From the NCBI GenBank assembly GCA_031295385.1, contig JAUMOL010000030.1:41408-105407 (forward strand): DNA of 64,000 nt, written 5' to 3'. A model generated the notes under the pieces. It was not told where the DNA came from. It ran no database searches and was given only the letters and a program-made list of their open reading frames with translations. Origin of the DNA: Collinsella sp. (GTDB lineage Bacteria; Actinomycetota; Coriobacteriia; Coriobacteriales; Coriobacteriaceae). Made by a program: the position numbers and the translations under genes. Below are positions 28,002 to 36,542 of this stretch, piece after piece (the first letter of the stretch is position 1; each line of letters opens with the position of its first letter).

Positions 28002-28685
28002 ATGAAAGCACTTCCGTTTCCCTGCATCCGCCCAGCTCAGGACCGCGTGCTCGAGGCGCTGCCTGCAATGGGCAGCATCCTGAGCGGCAACGATGCTCTG
28101 CGCGGAGCCCTTGCCGATGGCCTGATGCTCAAGGACCCGGGCGCAGCGTATTACGTGTACGAATGCTCAGGGGAGCCGGGGCGCGTGACGGGCGTTGTGG
28201 CGATCTGCCCGACGAGTGTACTTGCGGGCGGCAAGGGCGATGCCAGCGCCGACGTGGCCGCCGCCGCGCGCGCGATCGCCGAGCTCAAGGTGCAGCCGCG
28301 CCCCGTGTCGCTCGCCTACGAGGCCTCGCCCGTCATGGATATCATCCTGGGCGCCGCCAAAGAGGGCGCGTCGCTCTACGCCGTCACCGACCCCGCGGGC
28401 ATTACGCACCGCGCGTGGGAGGTCAAGCGCGAGGACGCCGTCGGGGCCATCCGCGCTATGCTCGACCAAGCACCGGAGCCGGCACTGGCCGACGACCCCG
28501 CCTACGCTGCCGCGCTGACCGGGGCGTCGCAGCTGCTGGCCGACGATGCCCGTGCTGCCGGCACCTATACGGGCAAAGAGCCGTTCAACTTTGCCGTAGC
28601 TGCGCTCTTCCCCGCCGCGCAGGTCAGCGGCGCCGCGCCGCAGGTTCCGACAGGTCTGCTCACGCACCAGGTCGCGCGGTTCTAG
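28002..28685 (+). CDS. DUF1015-like protein, short form
   Basis: The 227-residue product begins MKALPFPCIRPAQDRV, like the N-terminus of DUF1015 proteins, which usually exceed 400 residues, so this looks like a shortened relative. The middle region is Ala-rich with no motif I can assign. AGGACC lies upstream of the ATG. It lies 39 bp after the M20 gene and is probably co-transcribed with it, ending at the hairpin at 28731. The function of the family is unknown to me. Confidence 0.6.
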   Translation: MKALPFPCIRPAQDRVLEALPAMGSILSGNDALRGALADGLMLKDPGAAYYVYECSGEPGRVTGVVAICPTSVLAGGKGDASADVAAAARAIAELKVQPRPVSLAYEASPVMDIILGAAKEGASLYAVTDPAGITHRAWEVKREDAVGAIRAMLDQAPEPALADDPAYAAALTGASQLLADDARAAGTYTGKEPFNFAVAALFPAAQVSGAAPQVPTGLLTHQVARF

Positions 28686-28730
28686 CAAAACCAGACCGCC
28701 CAGCGCAAAAATCGGCAGCTCAACAAACAG

Positions 28731-28771
28731 GGGGCGGAGATGCAGCAGGTACATGCATCTCCGCCCCTTTT
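28731..28771. terminator. Bidirectional terminator
   Basis: GGGGCGGAGATGCA and its exact complement (14 bp) enclose a 9-nt loop and are followed by TTTT on the plus strand. It separates the DUF1015-like gene from the converging histidine-phosphatase gene. Confidence 0.85.
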
Positions 28772-28814
28772 GCGTCGAGAAGTTATGCCGGCGACCCGTG
28801 CCGCCGCGCTCGCG

Positions 28815-29450
28815 TTATCCGCGCTGCGGACCCGCAGTAGCCACAAGCGGTTCAAGCCCCAGCTCGCGCGCGTAATCCTCCTGCGTAAAAATCTCAATCA
28901 GCTCAAACGTACCGGCCTCGTCGTCAAACACGAAATGCAGCACCGAGCAGTTGCCCGGCACGCGATCGCGCTCGTCGGCCGCCGCACCCTTCACGTGGTC
29001 CATGAACTCCTTGATGGCCGATCCGTGGCTCACCGCGAGAACGCACTCGTGGTCCGGGCGTCGCATAAGATCGGTCAACGTCGCCACCATGCGCTCGCGC
29101 ACCTGCATCTGGCCCTCGCCGCCAAACTGGCAATAGAAGTCGCGCCATGGGCGTTCGGGCATGAGCATCACGCGCTCGGCCTCAAACTCGCCAAAGAACC
29201 ACTCGCGCAGACCGTCCAGGCGCTCGTGCGCCAAGCCCGGCCACAAGTTGGCGATAGTCTGCTCGGTGCGATGAAGCGTCGAGGTGTAGGCGTGGTCGGG
29301 CTCAATGCCGCGCGCACGTAAAAACATGCCGGCGCGCGCCGCCTGGTCGCAACCCAACTGCGTAAGCGGCGAGTCACTCCACCCCTGAATAATGCGCTTG
29401 AGATTAAATATCGTCTGTCCATGACGGACCAGATACAGGTCTTTATTCAT
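28815..29450 (-). CDS. Histidine phosphatase family protein (paralogue 1)
   Basis: The 211-residue product is a phosphoglycerate-mutase-like phosphatase. It has LVRHGQT with the phospho-accepting His at residue 9, the Arg in YTSTLHRTEQT, the acid-donor Glu in LREWFFGEFE and the second His in LAVSHGSAIKEF. Such enzymes act on small phosphate esters such as alpha-ribazole phosphate or sugar phosphates. AAAGGA precedes the ATG. It lies 18 bp downstream of a paralogue with the same architecture, which suggests tandem duplication. Confidence 0.88.
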   Translation of the reverse strand: MNKDLYLVRHGQTIFNLKRIIQGWSDSPLTQLGCDQAARAGMFLRARGIEPDHAYTSTLHRTEQTIANLWPGLAHERLDGLREWFFGEFEAERVMLMPERPWRDFYCQFGGEGQMQVRERMVATLTDLMRRPDHECVLAVSHGSAIKEFMDHVKGAAADERDRVPGNCSVLHFVFDDEAGTFELIEIFTQEDYARELGLEPLVATAGPQRG

Positions 29451-29468
29451 AGGGGGTCCTTTCGTTTG

Positions 29469-30011
29469 TTACCAACCCAAGAGCGAAAACGCCCCGTCGC
29501 AATAGCCAAAATGAAGCACGGCACCGTTGTCGGGTAGCTCTCCCCTGCCAGTCACATACTCAAGAAACTCCTGGCAGGCTGAGCCGTGGGAAACCGCCAG
29601 CACGCAGTCGTGCTGCGGCCTGGCCATGATGCGGGACAGCGCCGCGACCATGCGCGACTGAAGCTGCACTTCCGACTCGCCGCCAAAGGCCACCGGATAA
29701 TCGCCCCAGGGCTGCGGCGGCATCTCGCGATTTGATGTGCCCTCCAGCGAGCCAAAATGCCACTCACGCAGGTCATCGACCAGCTCAATGGAACGGCCCT
29801 CGCCAACGATAAGCTCGGCCGTATGCCGCGCCCGGCCCAACGGCGAGGAATACACATGGTCAAAGGCCACGCCGCGCGCCTCAAACGCCGTACGCGCCGT
29901 CAGCGCCTGCTCGCGCCCGCGCGCCGTAAGCGGCGAATCGTGCCAGCCCTGCAAAATGCTCTGCACATTGAGCTCAGTCTGCCCATGCCGCACCAAATAC
30001 AGATCTGCCAC
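29469..30011 (-). CDS. Histidine phosphatase family protein (paralogue 2)
   Basis: The 180-residue product has the same motifs as its neighbour: YLVRHGQTELN, the YSSPLGRARHTAE arginine segment, LREWHFGSLEG and LAVSHGSACQEFL. The GTG start at 30011 is chosen because a GGGGAGGG site lies directly upstream; the longer frame runs through a palindromic repeat and is not credible. It is the first gene of a two-gene unit and lies beyond a family-A palindrome after the nitroreductase gene. Confidence 0.86.
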   Translation of the reverse strand: MADLYLVRHGQTELNVQSILQGWHDSPLTARGREQALTARTAFEARGVAFDHVYSSPLGRARHTAELIVGEGRSIELVDDLREWHFGSLEGTSNREMPPQPWGDYPVAFGGESEVQLQSRMVAALSRIMARPQHDCVLAVSHGSACQEFLEYVTGRGELPDNGAVLHFGYCDGAFSLLGW

Positions 30012-30026
30012 ACACCCTCCCCTCGT

Positions 30027-30065
30027 ACCACCACAAAGGGGACAGGAGCCTTTGTGGTGATTTTG
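30027..30065. repeat. Palindromic repeat, family A (copy 7)
   Basis: ACCACCACAAAGG and CCTTTGTGGTGATTTT flank GGACAGG. One arm has A for G near the base. It sits between the nitroreductase stop and the next gene on the minus strand. Confidence 0.88.
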
Positions 30066-30094
30066 CCGCCGGATTGCACCGCAACGACGCACAA

Positions 30095-30766
30095 CTACAG
30101 CAGCACGTCGGCAAGCGGACGCTTGGGTACGTGGTGCACCCGCGCCTCGTCGCGCCAATAATTGATGGAGCCGTCGGGGTTGGAATCGATCGCATCGATC
30201 ACCTGTGTCTCGGCCGGAACGCCAAACGCCATGATCAGCTTGAGCTCATACTTGTCGTTATCGAGCCCCATGGCATCGATCGCGTGGGGCGTAAAGGCCT
30301 TGAACATGCAGGCTGCCACCTCGGGCGTGGCGCTGCGGGCGGCGAGCATCATCGTCTGCGCGGCAATGCCCGTGTCGACCTCGGTAATGGGAGCGGCGGG
30401 CTTGCCCGGAACGGCGCGCTCAGCAAGAATCGCGATGTAGCCGGTCGGGCGCTCGCCCTCATCGGGACCCGGCCAATCCTTGAGCGCACCGGCCCATGCA
30501 AGCTCGTCAAATACACGCGCGCAGTCCTCTGCACCGCTTACCACATGAAAACGCAGACGCTGAGCATTGGCACCACAGGGAGTCAGGTGCGCCAGCTCCG
30601 CCAGCTCAAGCAAAAGCTCATGCGGCACGCGCATGGACTCGTCAAAGCGACGGCACGTGCGGGCGCAGCGAACCAACGCATCAAACGCGTCCAAGCCGAG
30701 CTTTTCGCAACCCTGCTTTGCCATCGACTCAGCGCTTACCGGCGCTGCGGGAACTGCTTCGTTCAT
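30095..30766 (-). CDS. Nitroreductase-family flavoprotein
   Basis: The 223-residue product matches FMN-dependent nitroreductase-like proteins: RTCRRFDESMRVP with the FMN phosphate-binding arginines, TPCGANAQRLRFHVV, then DTGIAAQTMMLAA and a C-terminal AFGVPAE segment. These proteins reduce nitro compounds, quinones or dehalogenate aromatics; the true substrate is unknown. The start at 30766 follows GGGGGT. A sequence resembling an iron-regulator box lies 29-47 bp upstream. Confidence 0.85.
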   Translation of the reverse strand: MNEAVPAAPVSAESMAKQGCEKLGLDAFDALVRCARTCRRFDESMRVPHELLLELAELAHLTPCGANAQRLRFHVVSGAEDCARVFDELAWAGALKDWPGPDEGERPTGYIAILAERAVPGKPAAPITEVDTGIAAQTMMLAARSATPEVAACMFKAFTPHAIDAMGLDNDKYELKLIMAFGVPAETQVIDAIDSNPDGSINYWRDEARVHHVPKRPLADVLL

Positions 30767-30794
30767 AGGGACCCCCAATACAAGCCAATTGTCC

Positions 30795-30813
30795 TTAGGA
30801 AAATCTAACCTAA
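30795..30813 (-). promoter_or_regulatory. Iron-box-like operator before nitroreductase
   Basis: On the minus strand TTAGGTTAGATTTTCCTAA matches 15 of 19 positions of the DtxR/IdeR consensus as I remember it. The remaining part of 30814-31030 shows no further sites. Confidence 0.45.
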
Positions 30814-31030
30814 AACGTAGGCAATAACGAACAGGGCTGCAATGTTCTACAATTGTTGATTAATCCTCACTGGAGCGGGAACAAAAGTAACAATTCGGGA
30901 ATGTGGGGCGGCAATTCGTCCTTCCCGCCCCATGCATCGGCGCCCTTGGGCGATACTTGTTGCAGCACTTTTGGCGTACGCCGCACGGAGAGCAATGAAC
31001 GCGACGTGCGCCACACGGAAAGGAGACATT

Positions 31031-31633
31031 ATGGGCATCTTTAAGAACGATGACCAAAAATCGAGCCAATTTGGATTTGACGAGAAAAGCATGGCGGGCA
31101 AAGCCGTCAAGGCTGTGCGCTGGATCTACGCCATCACGGGCGTCGTGGCGTTCATTGCTGGTATCGCGCTGCTTTTTGCACCCGCCAAGTCCCTCGTCTT
31201 TTTGACGACCGTCCTGGGCTTCTACTTTGTGATTACGGCAGCCATCAGGCTGTTCGCTGCCATTTTTGAGCCGCTGCTGCCCACCGGCTGGCGCGTGACG
31301 AGCATCATCTCCAACCTACTCATTATCTTGGGCGGCGTCATAATCCTGCGCAACCAGGCCTTCTCGACCGCGACGCTCACCACGATGGTGGTTATCGTGG
31401 CCGGCTTTGGCTGGATTGTCGAAGGTGTCATGTCCATTCTGGAGTCCGAGCTTTCGTCCAACCGCGCCCTCGCCATCCTGAGCGGCGCGCTCTCCATCAT
31501 CGCCGGCATGTTCGTGTTTATCTATCCGCTGTGGTCGGCCAAGATGCTCGTCATCTTTAGCGGCGCCGCGCTGCTGGTGTTTGGCGTTACGCTGATTGTT
31601 CGCGCTATTCAATTTGGCAAACTGGTGCACTAG
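31031..31633 (+). CDS. HdeD/DUF308-family membrane protein
   Basis: The 200-residue product has a 35-residue charged cytoplasmic N-terminus followed by six transmembrane segments arranged as three helical pairs, starting with IYAITGVVAFIAGIALLF, as in HdeD-like proteins. Those are linked to acid or envelope stress in enteric bacteria, but the role here is unknown. AAAGGAGA lies seven bp before the ATG. The stop codon directly abuts the start of the next gene, indicating co-transcription. Confidence 0.82.
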   Translation: MGIFKNDDQKSSQFGFDEKSMAGKAVKAVRWIYAITGVVAFIAGIALLFAPAKSLVFLTTVLGFYFVITAAIRLFAAIFEPLLPTGWRVTSIISNLLIILGGVIILRNQAFSTATLTTMVVIVAGFGWIVEGVMSILESELSSNRALAILSGALSIIAGMFVFIYPLWSAKMLVIFSGAALLVFGVTLIVRAIQFGKLVH

Positions 31634-32116
31634 ATGCCGCGAACGCTCTTTATTGACGCCGAAGCCTGCCCGGTCACGCGCGAGTCGATTGACTGCGCGC
31701 GGCGCGCGGGCGTCGCCGTTGTTATCGCCGGCAACAGCACGCAAAACCTGGAACGGCACATTCGCCGCGACGACCCGCGCGATGCCGAGCACGCGCGGCG
31801 CGGCTTTTGGGTCACGACGCTCGATGTGAGCGTGGGCGCCGACAGCGCCGACTTTGCCATTGTCGAACGCCTGCAGGCGGGCGACGTGGTCGTGACGCAG
31901 GACATTGGCTTGGCGAGCATGGTACTCGGGCGCGATGCCGCCGCCATCGGCGTGCGCGGACGCGTCTACGATAAGGCGACCATCGACATGCAACTGTTTA
32001 TTCGCCACGAGGAAAAGAAGGTGCGCCGCGCCGGCGGTCGCACTCGCGGACCGGCGGCATTTACCAGCGAAGACCGCGCTCGTTTTAAGCGAAACCTCAC
32101 CGAGCTGCTGCGCTAA
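31634..32116 (+). CDS. YaiI/YqxD-family (DUF188, UPF0178) protein
   Basis: The 160-residue product begins LFIDAEACPV with the Asp-rich first strand typical of this PIN-like family, followed by VVIAGNST, ADFAIVERLQAGDVVVTQDIGLAS and a basic C-terminus. The fold suggests a metal-dependent nuclease, but no activity is established to my knowledge. Its ATG immediately follows the stop of the HdeD-like gene, so translation is probably coupled. Confidence 0.87.
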   Translation: MPRTLFIDAEACPVTRESIDCARRAGVAVVIAGNSTQNLERHIRRDDPRDAEHARRGFWVTTLDVSVGADSADFAIVERLQAGDVVVTQDIGLASMVLGRDAAAIGVRGRVYDKATIDMQLFIRHEEKKVRRAGGRTRGPAAFTSEDRARFKRNLTELLR

Positions 32117-32119
32117 CCA

Positions 32120-32163
32120 AGGTAGATTTTTGGGACATGCCTAAAAATCTACCTTTTTGTTTT
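32120..32163 (+). terminator. Terminator after DUF188 gene (repeat family D)
   Basis: AGGTAGATTTTT pairs with AAAAATCTACCT around GGGACATGCCT, followed by TTTTTGTTTT. A degenerate copy of the same unit follows at 32190. Confidence 0.85.
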
Positions 32164-32189
32164 GGCAGCGGGGAATGCCCTGGTCACAG

Positions 32190-32225
32190 AGGTAGATCGT
32201 AAGACATGTCCCAATAATCTACTTA
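32190..32225. repeat. Degenerate copy of the 32120 hairpin (family D)
   Basis: GAGGTAGATCGTAAGACATG and TCCCAATAATCTACTT repeat the arms and the GACATG loop of the preceding terminator with mismatches. It touches the stop of the converging permease gene. Confidence 0.6.
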
Positions 32226-33323
32226 AAGGCCAACGGCGGATAGGATGAGGCCCCAGCCGGCACCGATGACGTACATCATGATCAGGAACAGGACGTTTTC
32301 GCGGGCGCTGCGGTTGGTGCGGAACAGCACCAGGTAGCCCACACCAGCAGAGATGAGCGTGCCGGCGAGCATCGGGGCCAGCTGCAGCGCGCCTTCCAGG
32401 TACAGTTGTGTGATGACGACGCTGGCCGAGCAGTTGGGAATCAGGCCGACAAGCGCCGAACCCAGGACGGCGAGCGTCTCGTTGCCACGCAGGAACTGCT
32501 CGATCGCGGACTCGCCGAAGGTCTCGAGCACGGCGACCAGAATCAGCGTCACCAGAAAAATGAATACCGATACCTGCACGGTGTGCGAGATGGCGCTGCG
32601 GATGATCGACAGGACGGGCGCACCTTCGTGGGAGCGACCGTGGTCGTGCCCATGGCCGTGGTGGTGCTCATGCTCGCCCGTGTGACCGTGATCATGGCTG
32701 TGTCCGTGGTCGCGCTCGTGTTCATCTTCATCATCATCGCAACCGCAATGATCGCGCTCGCACAGCTCATGGATGTGATCGGCGCTCACGCCCGCCTCGG
32801 CCACCTCGTCGATGATGTCACCGCCGCTGTGGTCGTCGTGCGCGCAGTTCACATGAGCCGGATTGACAGCGGTCCCCAGCACGGTACGGCGAATCGCCGC
32901 ATGCGCGCGAACGTTACGACGCAGGCCGCGGATAGCCGCGTCCACGATAAAGCCCGTGACCAGCGCGATCAGTGCCTTCGAAGCCAAAAGCATCGCCATG
33001 GTCTGCACGGGCACCTGCTCGGCGAGCAACAGCGGCAGCATCTCATCGGAGGTCGAAAGGAACACCGCCACCAACGTGCCCAAGGTCACGACACGACCGG
33101 CGTACAGCGTGGCCGCCATTGCCGAAAAGCCGCACTGCGGCACCATGCCCAGCAACGAGCCAACCACGGGGCCCGCGGCACCGGCGCGCTTGATGGCGCC
33201 GTTAACGCTGTCGCCCGCGACGTGCTCCAGGGTCTCGAGGGCCAGATATGTCACCAATAAAAACGGCACCAGCGACAGCGTGTCCTTGCCGGCGTCGAGC
33301 AGAATATCAATCAGTAAATCCAT
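32223..33323 (-). CDS. Putative heavy-metal permease (DUF2899/ArsP-like) with His-rich loop
   Basis: The 366-residue protein has two related membrane halves, each with a Pro-Asn/Gln-Cys signature: VPQCGFSAMAATLYAG near residue 61 and IPNCSASVVITQLYL near residue 301. Between them lies a cytoplasmic loop (about 160-240) with a dense run of His and Asp (HGHSHDHGH, EHHHGHGHDHG) suited to binding zinc, nickel or manganese. The family is annotated as putative metal exporters or manganese transporters; direction and ion are not proven. Its upstream region contains a palindrome shared with the DtxR-family gene at 39544. Confidence 0.75.
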   Translation of the reverse strand: MDLLIDILLDAGKDTLSLVPFLLVTYLALETLEHVAGDSVNGAIKRAGAAGPVVGSLLGMVPQCGFSAMAATLYAGRVVTLGTLVAVFLSTSDEMLPLLLAEQVPVQTMAMLLASKALIALVTGFIVDAAIRGLRRNVRAHAAIRRTVLGTAVNPAHVNCAHDDHSGGDIIDEVAEAGVSADHIHELCERDHCGCDDDEDEHERDHGHSHDHGHTGEHEHHHGHGHDHGRSHEGAPVLSIIRSAISHTVQVSVFIFLVTLILVAVLETFGESAIEQFLRGNETLAVLGSALVGLIPNCSASVVITQLYLEGALQLAPMLAGTLISAGVGYLVLFRTNRSARENVLFLIMMYVIGAGWGLILSAVGL

Positions 33324-33412
33324 GACGGATGGAACCTTTCGTGTCTTTCGGCAGCATTGTAAAAGTCCTAGCGGTCAACTAGGGTATTGTAGTTGTCCCG
33401 GGCGCGGTGCCA

Positions 33413-33434
33413 ATAGTTGCCCATGGTAAACTAT
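33413..33434. promoter_or_regulatory. Palindromic box shared with the dtxR-like promoter
   Basis: ATAGTTGCCCATGGTAAACTAT is a 22-bp palindrome with two mismatched pairs. Its 18-bp core matches 14 of 18 bases of AGTTGCCCATGTCTTACT at 40001-40018, including 11 consecutive. A second palindrome, CAACTA with 8-nt spacer and TAGTTG, lies at 33376-33395. Confidence 0.5.
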
Positions 33435-33495
33435 CATCTCGCCACATCTTAATGACCCTGAGCCGCACGACGCGGCCCATCCAAGGAGCAGTTAT

Positions 33496-34464
33496 ATGAA
33501 CGTTTCACAAGCACTCGAATACGAGCGCCAGCCGTTTATTCCCATGTTTATCTATGGCGATCACGGCGCCATGGAGTCCGAGCGCCAGAAGGGCGAAGAG
33601 GCCCTCAAGGTGCTCGAGACCGAGTACTTTACCGCCGAGGACGACCCCGGCTTCGACTTTGCCACCGTGCGCGACCTGGCCGACCGCAACCGCGACCTGT
33701 GCGACCAGATTGGCGAGGCACGCCTGCGCAACGTGACGCCCGCGACGCTTTCGCGCGGCCTGTCCGATGCCGACACCTGCGCCGCCATCGGCAAGATGCA
33801 AAAGCGCGCCGCCGCGTCCGTCATGCGCGAAATCCGCGGCGACCGCGACGCGCTCGGCGTGGCGTACGCCCGCAAGCCTATTCAGGGCACGGTGCTCGGT
33901 ATCGACATTGAGACCACCGGCCGTGCACCCGAGCGCGGCTATATCATCAACGTGGGCTGGGAGATCATGGACCTCACGAGCGACGCCGTCCCGCACGACG
34001 CCGAGGCACACTACTGCGGTCTGCCCGACATCTACCGCGGCGAGGATGTACCGCTGTCGAATATCCACCACATCACCTGGGACGACATCGACGGCAAGAA
34101 GCCGTTCCGCGAGAACAAGGAGCTGCAGAAGCAGCTGCTCAAGCTCATGAAGAAGTACCCGTACATGGCACACAACGCCGCGTTTGAGGACAGCTGGTTC
34201 AAGATCCACCTGGACGGCTACGCCGAGGCACGCCGCGCCGGTAAGATCATCGTCATCGATTCACGCCAGATCTGCCGCAGTCTGGATGCCGACGTCCGCT
34301 CGCTCCCCCGCGAGTCCGCCCCCGCCGCGCTCGAAAACTGGGCGCGCCGCCGTGGAACCCTCGCCGCCGACGCCAACGAGCAGCACCTGGGCCTCGACGA
34401 CACCGACCTCATGCTCCGCACGGTTCAGGCCGAGTTCAACCTCAAGGACCTATTCGCGAAATAA
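33496..34464 (+). CDS. DnaQ-like 3'-5' exonuclease
   Basis: The 322-residue product has a helical N-terminal 125 residues of unknown role and a C-terminal DEDD exonuclease domain: Exo I LGIDIETTGR, Exo II HNAAFEDSWF and Exo III HLGLDDTDLM, the last with the DEDDh-type His. It could trim DNA or RNA; it is not the replicative epsilon subunit by architecture. AAGGAG lies about seven bp before the ATG. A terminator follows closely. Confidence 0.87.
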   Translation: MNVSQALEYERQPFIPMFIYGDHGAMESERQKGEEALKVLETEYFTAEDDPGFDFATVRDLADRNRDLCDQIGEARLRNVTPATLSRGLSDADTCAAIGKMQKRAAASVMREIRGDRDALGVAYARKPIQGTVLGIDIETTGRAPERGYIINVGWEIMDLTSDAVPHDAEAHYCGLPDIYRGEDVPLSNIHHITWDDIDGKKPFRENKELQKQLLKLMKKYPYMAHNAAFEDSWFKIHLDGYAEARRAGKIIVIDSRQICRSLDADVRSLPRESAPAALENWARRRGTLAADANEQHLGLDDTDLMLRTVQAEFNLKDLFAK

Positions 34465-34530
34465 CCGATCCATCTGCGGGAGCGCCTGCCAGGCACAGCG
34501 CAATCCGTCTGGGCACACCGACACGCAGTA

Positions 34531-34567
34531 AACTAGGGCGCAGCCTTATGGCTGCACCCTAGTTTTC
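34531..34567 (+). terminator. Terminator of the exonuclease gene
   Basis: AACTAGGGCGCAGCC pairs with GGCTGCACCCTAGTT (one mismatch) around a TTAT loop, followed by T's. Confidence 0.85.
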
Positions 34568-34612
34568 ATCAAAACGAGCAAATACGCGTGCTTCACATAG
34601 TCGGCAGGTTGG

Positions 34613-34642
34613 CCCACCTACATTTTTCGAGTTGTTCGGCCA
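34613..34642 (+). repeat. Direct repeat, left copy, flanking DUF559 gene
   Basis: CCACCTACATTTTTCGAGTT followed by GTTCGGCCA is repeated with two mismatches at 36247-36276 and, inverted, at 36438-36463. The 554-bp gap 34465-35018 is less GC-rich than its surroundings and holds no other gene I can support. Confidence 0.75.
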
Positions 34643-35018
34643 GCTGAACCACTAGTCAAGGCCCCTTGAACCGCAATCGAAGCTAAAATCGCCTTTATTT
34701 CGCAACCAAGCCCCATAAATCTACCTGAATCAATTCGAATAGGACGTTGCGATCGCACCATTCGTATAGGATAAGGCCGAATAACTCAAATTATGTTGGT
34801 GAGGCGTCTTGGCGATCGGCAAAATCGCTTAGAAGCTACGAATTCGCAACTAAAGTTCACCAAAAAAGGCGCAGCTGGCAGAAACCTCCCGAGCTGAAGC
34901 TGCTCCCTCGATACGACAGCTCAAAAGCCCCCCACCGTTCGCAGAAGATAAGCCGCGCCCCAATACCGTTACCCGAAGTTTCGGGCGAATGTGGCGTCCG
35001 CTATGCCATCATGCGCGT

Positions 35019-36227
35019 ATGGGAATCGTTCTATCACATACCACGGCACGCGCTGTATACCAAACAGCCAACTCGCTCGCAAGCTACGCGATCGATCCCA
35101 TACCTATGGAAAAGATCAGGGTGTCTGCGCCGACCGCGTCCGACCTGGAAGCGGCACGAGCATGGCTCAACAGAAAGAATGTCGATTCTAAAAGCATCCA
35201 TGTGCTGACGTTTTCCAATAATGCCAAAAGGCACCGCAAGGGCTGCATCTGCCACTACACGCGCTATACGTTTGATGCAGAAAGCTACCTAGAACTCGAG
35301 CCGAACGTCTACATCGTCGATATCAAACTGTGCGCGTTAGAAGCAACAGCCGACCTCAACCTTTCGGAGCTCGTTGAGTATTACTTTGAAATCTGCGGCT
35401 CCTACGCGCTTGAAACGTCCGACGACACTCAATATCGCGAGCGCCCAGCCCTAACCAGCGTTGAAGAGCTCAGAGCCTTCTTTTCAGAGGCATCGGGATA
35501 TCGTGGATCCAATAAAGCCCTTAAGGCACTTTCTTATGTACGCGAAGGCTGTCGCTCCCCACTCGAAACGGCGTTTGTCATGATGCTGACAATGCCCAAG
35601 TCAATGGGTGGCTTAGCCATACGCGCTATCAAAACGGATTATCCGATCCCAGTCCCCAAAAGATATGCCGCCCTAACGCGACGGACGGTTTTCTACCTCG
35701 ACGCGCTGCTCGAAAATTCGATGACCGATATCGAATACAACGGCTTCTACCACGACGAACCCGAGCAGCAATCAATTGACGAGGAGCGCCGAAACACGCT
35801 GCGAAACATGGGATATGCCGTTATCACAGTTAGTCGTCATTCGTTTTTCAAGCAGTCCGCTTTTAGACGGATCATGGAAGCGATTCGCATTCGCGAGAAG
35901 ATCTGGCCCGGTCGGCTACCGGATGACTTCGCCATCCTGCAAAAAACTCTTCGTCAATTTGTCTTGCGACGCTACTTCGAATACGGTCGCCGCGTCCTGG
36001 AGGCACTCAAAGAAGAAGAGGCCACCAAGCGCGAAATTGCAAGCCAATATCCGCAAGCCGATGACCCGAGCATCAACGATGTGCCCGAACCCGACGACAT
36101 GCAACACGTCGGAGCCCTTGCTGAGGAAATCAATGGGCCTTGGGAATGCGACATGTCCGCAAAAATCGATGAAAACCGCACGGAAGACGACACGATTATT
36201 GATTTAATTGAGAATTCGCTCTTCTAA
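35019..36227 (+). CDS. DUF559-type (VSR-like) nuclease-domain protein
   Basis: The 402-residue product has an N-terminal region like AbiEi/DUF559 proteins (VLSHTTARAVYQ) and, at about 185-290, the pattern of VSR-like PD-(D/E)XK folds: SPLETAFVMML, DALLENSMTDIEYNGFYH, then DEERRNTLRNMGYAVITVSR. The C-terminal 110 residues are charged and unassigned. Family members are implicated in DNA cleavage or phage defence, not shown here. Neither candidate start has a clear binding site; 35019 is chosen by resemblance. Base composition is less GC-rich than neighbours and repeats bracket the gene, which suggests horizontal acquisition. Confidence 0.65.
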   Translation: MGIVLSHTTARAVYQTANSLASYAIDPIPMEKIRVSAPTASDLEAARAWLNRKNVDSKSIHVLTFSNNAKRHRKGCICHYTRYTFDAESYLELEPNVYIVDIKLCALEATADLNLSELVEYYFEICGSYALETSDDTQYRERPALTSVEELRAFFSEASGYRGSNKALKALSYVREGCRSPLETAFVMMLTMPKSMGGLAIRAIKTDYPIPVPKRYAALTRRTVFYLDALLENSMTDIEYNGFYHDEPEQQSIDEERRNTLRNMGYAVITVSRHSFFKQSAFRRIMEAIRIREKIWPGRLPDDFAILQKTLRQFVLRRYFEYGRRVLEALKEEEATKREIASQYPQADDPSINDVPEPDDMQHVGALAEEINGPWECDMSAKIDENRTEDDTIIDLIENSLF

Positions 36228-36246
36228 AGATGGTCTATGCGGATGT

Positions 36247-36276
36247 CCACCTACATTTTTCGACTTATTCGGCCAC
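36247..36276 (+). repeat. Direct repeat, right copy, flanking DUF559 gene
   Basis: CCACCTACATTTTTCGACTT followed by ATTCGGCCA matches the copy at 34613 with two mismatches and in the same orientation. Apart from the repeats and the downstream promoter, 36228-36540 shows nothing. Confidence 0.75.
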
Positions 36277-36437
36277 CAATGTGCCTGATTGACTGCAGCA
36301 ATGATCGATATAACTGTAGATAAAACTGATTCTGCAGGAACTCCCGTAGAGAAAGAACCGTTTCTCACGGTATTTAACAAGCTAAAGTACAAATATGAAC
36401 AGCTCTAATGCTTCTCGAGGCGGCTTTCTTAGCATGC

Positions 36438-36463
36438 TGGCCGAACATCTCGAAAAATGTTGG
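36438..36463 (-). repeat. Inverted third copy of the DUF559-flanking repeat
   Basis: On the minus strand CCAACATTTTTCGAGATG followed by TTCGGCCA matches the left copy at all but about three positions. Confidence 0.65.
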
Positions 36464-36542
36464 CGAGCATTGCATCGATACATCCCAACCCACAGAAAAT
36501 CGCAGAGGCGGCAAGCAGTCATCGAAATAATCGCAAATTGTA

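Noticed and set aside
34989..35018. Upstream ATG of the DUF559 gene
   Set aside because: The extra ten residues do not fit the family N-terminus, although neither start has a clear binding site, so this is only a preference.
34747..35208. A 153-codon frame before the DUF559 gene
   Set aside because: It overlaps the start of the nuclease gene in another frame, has no binding site and its product lacks any protein-like pattern.
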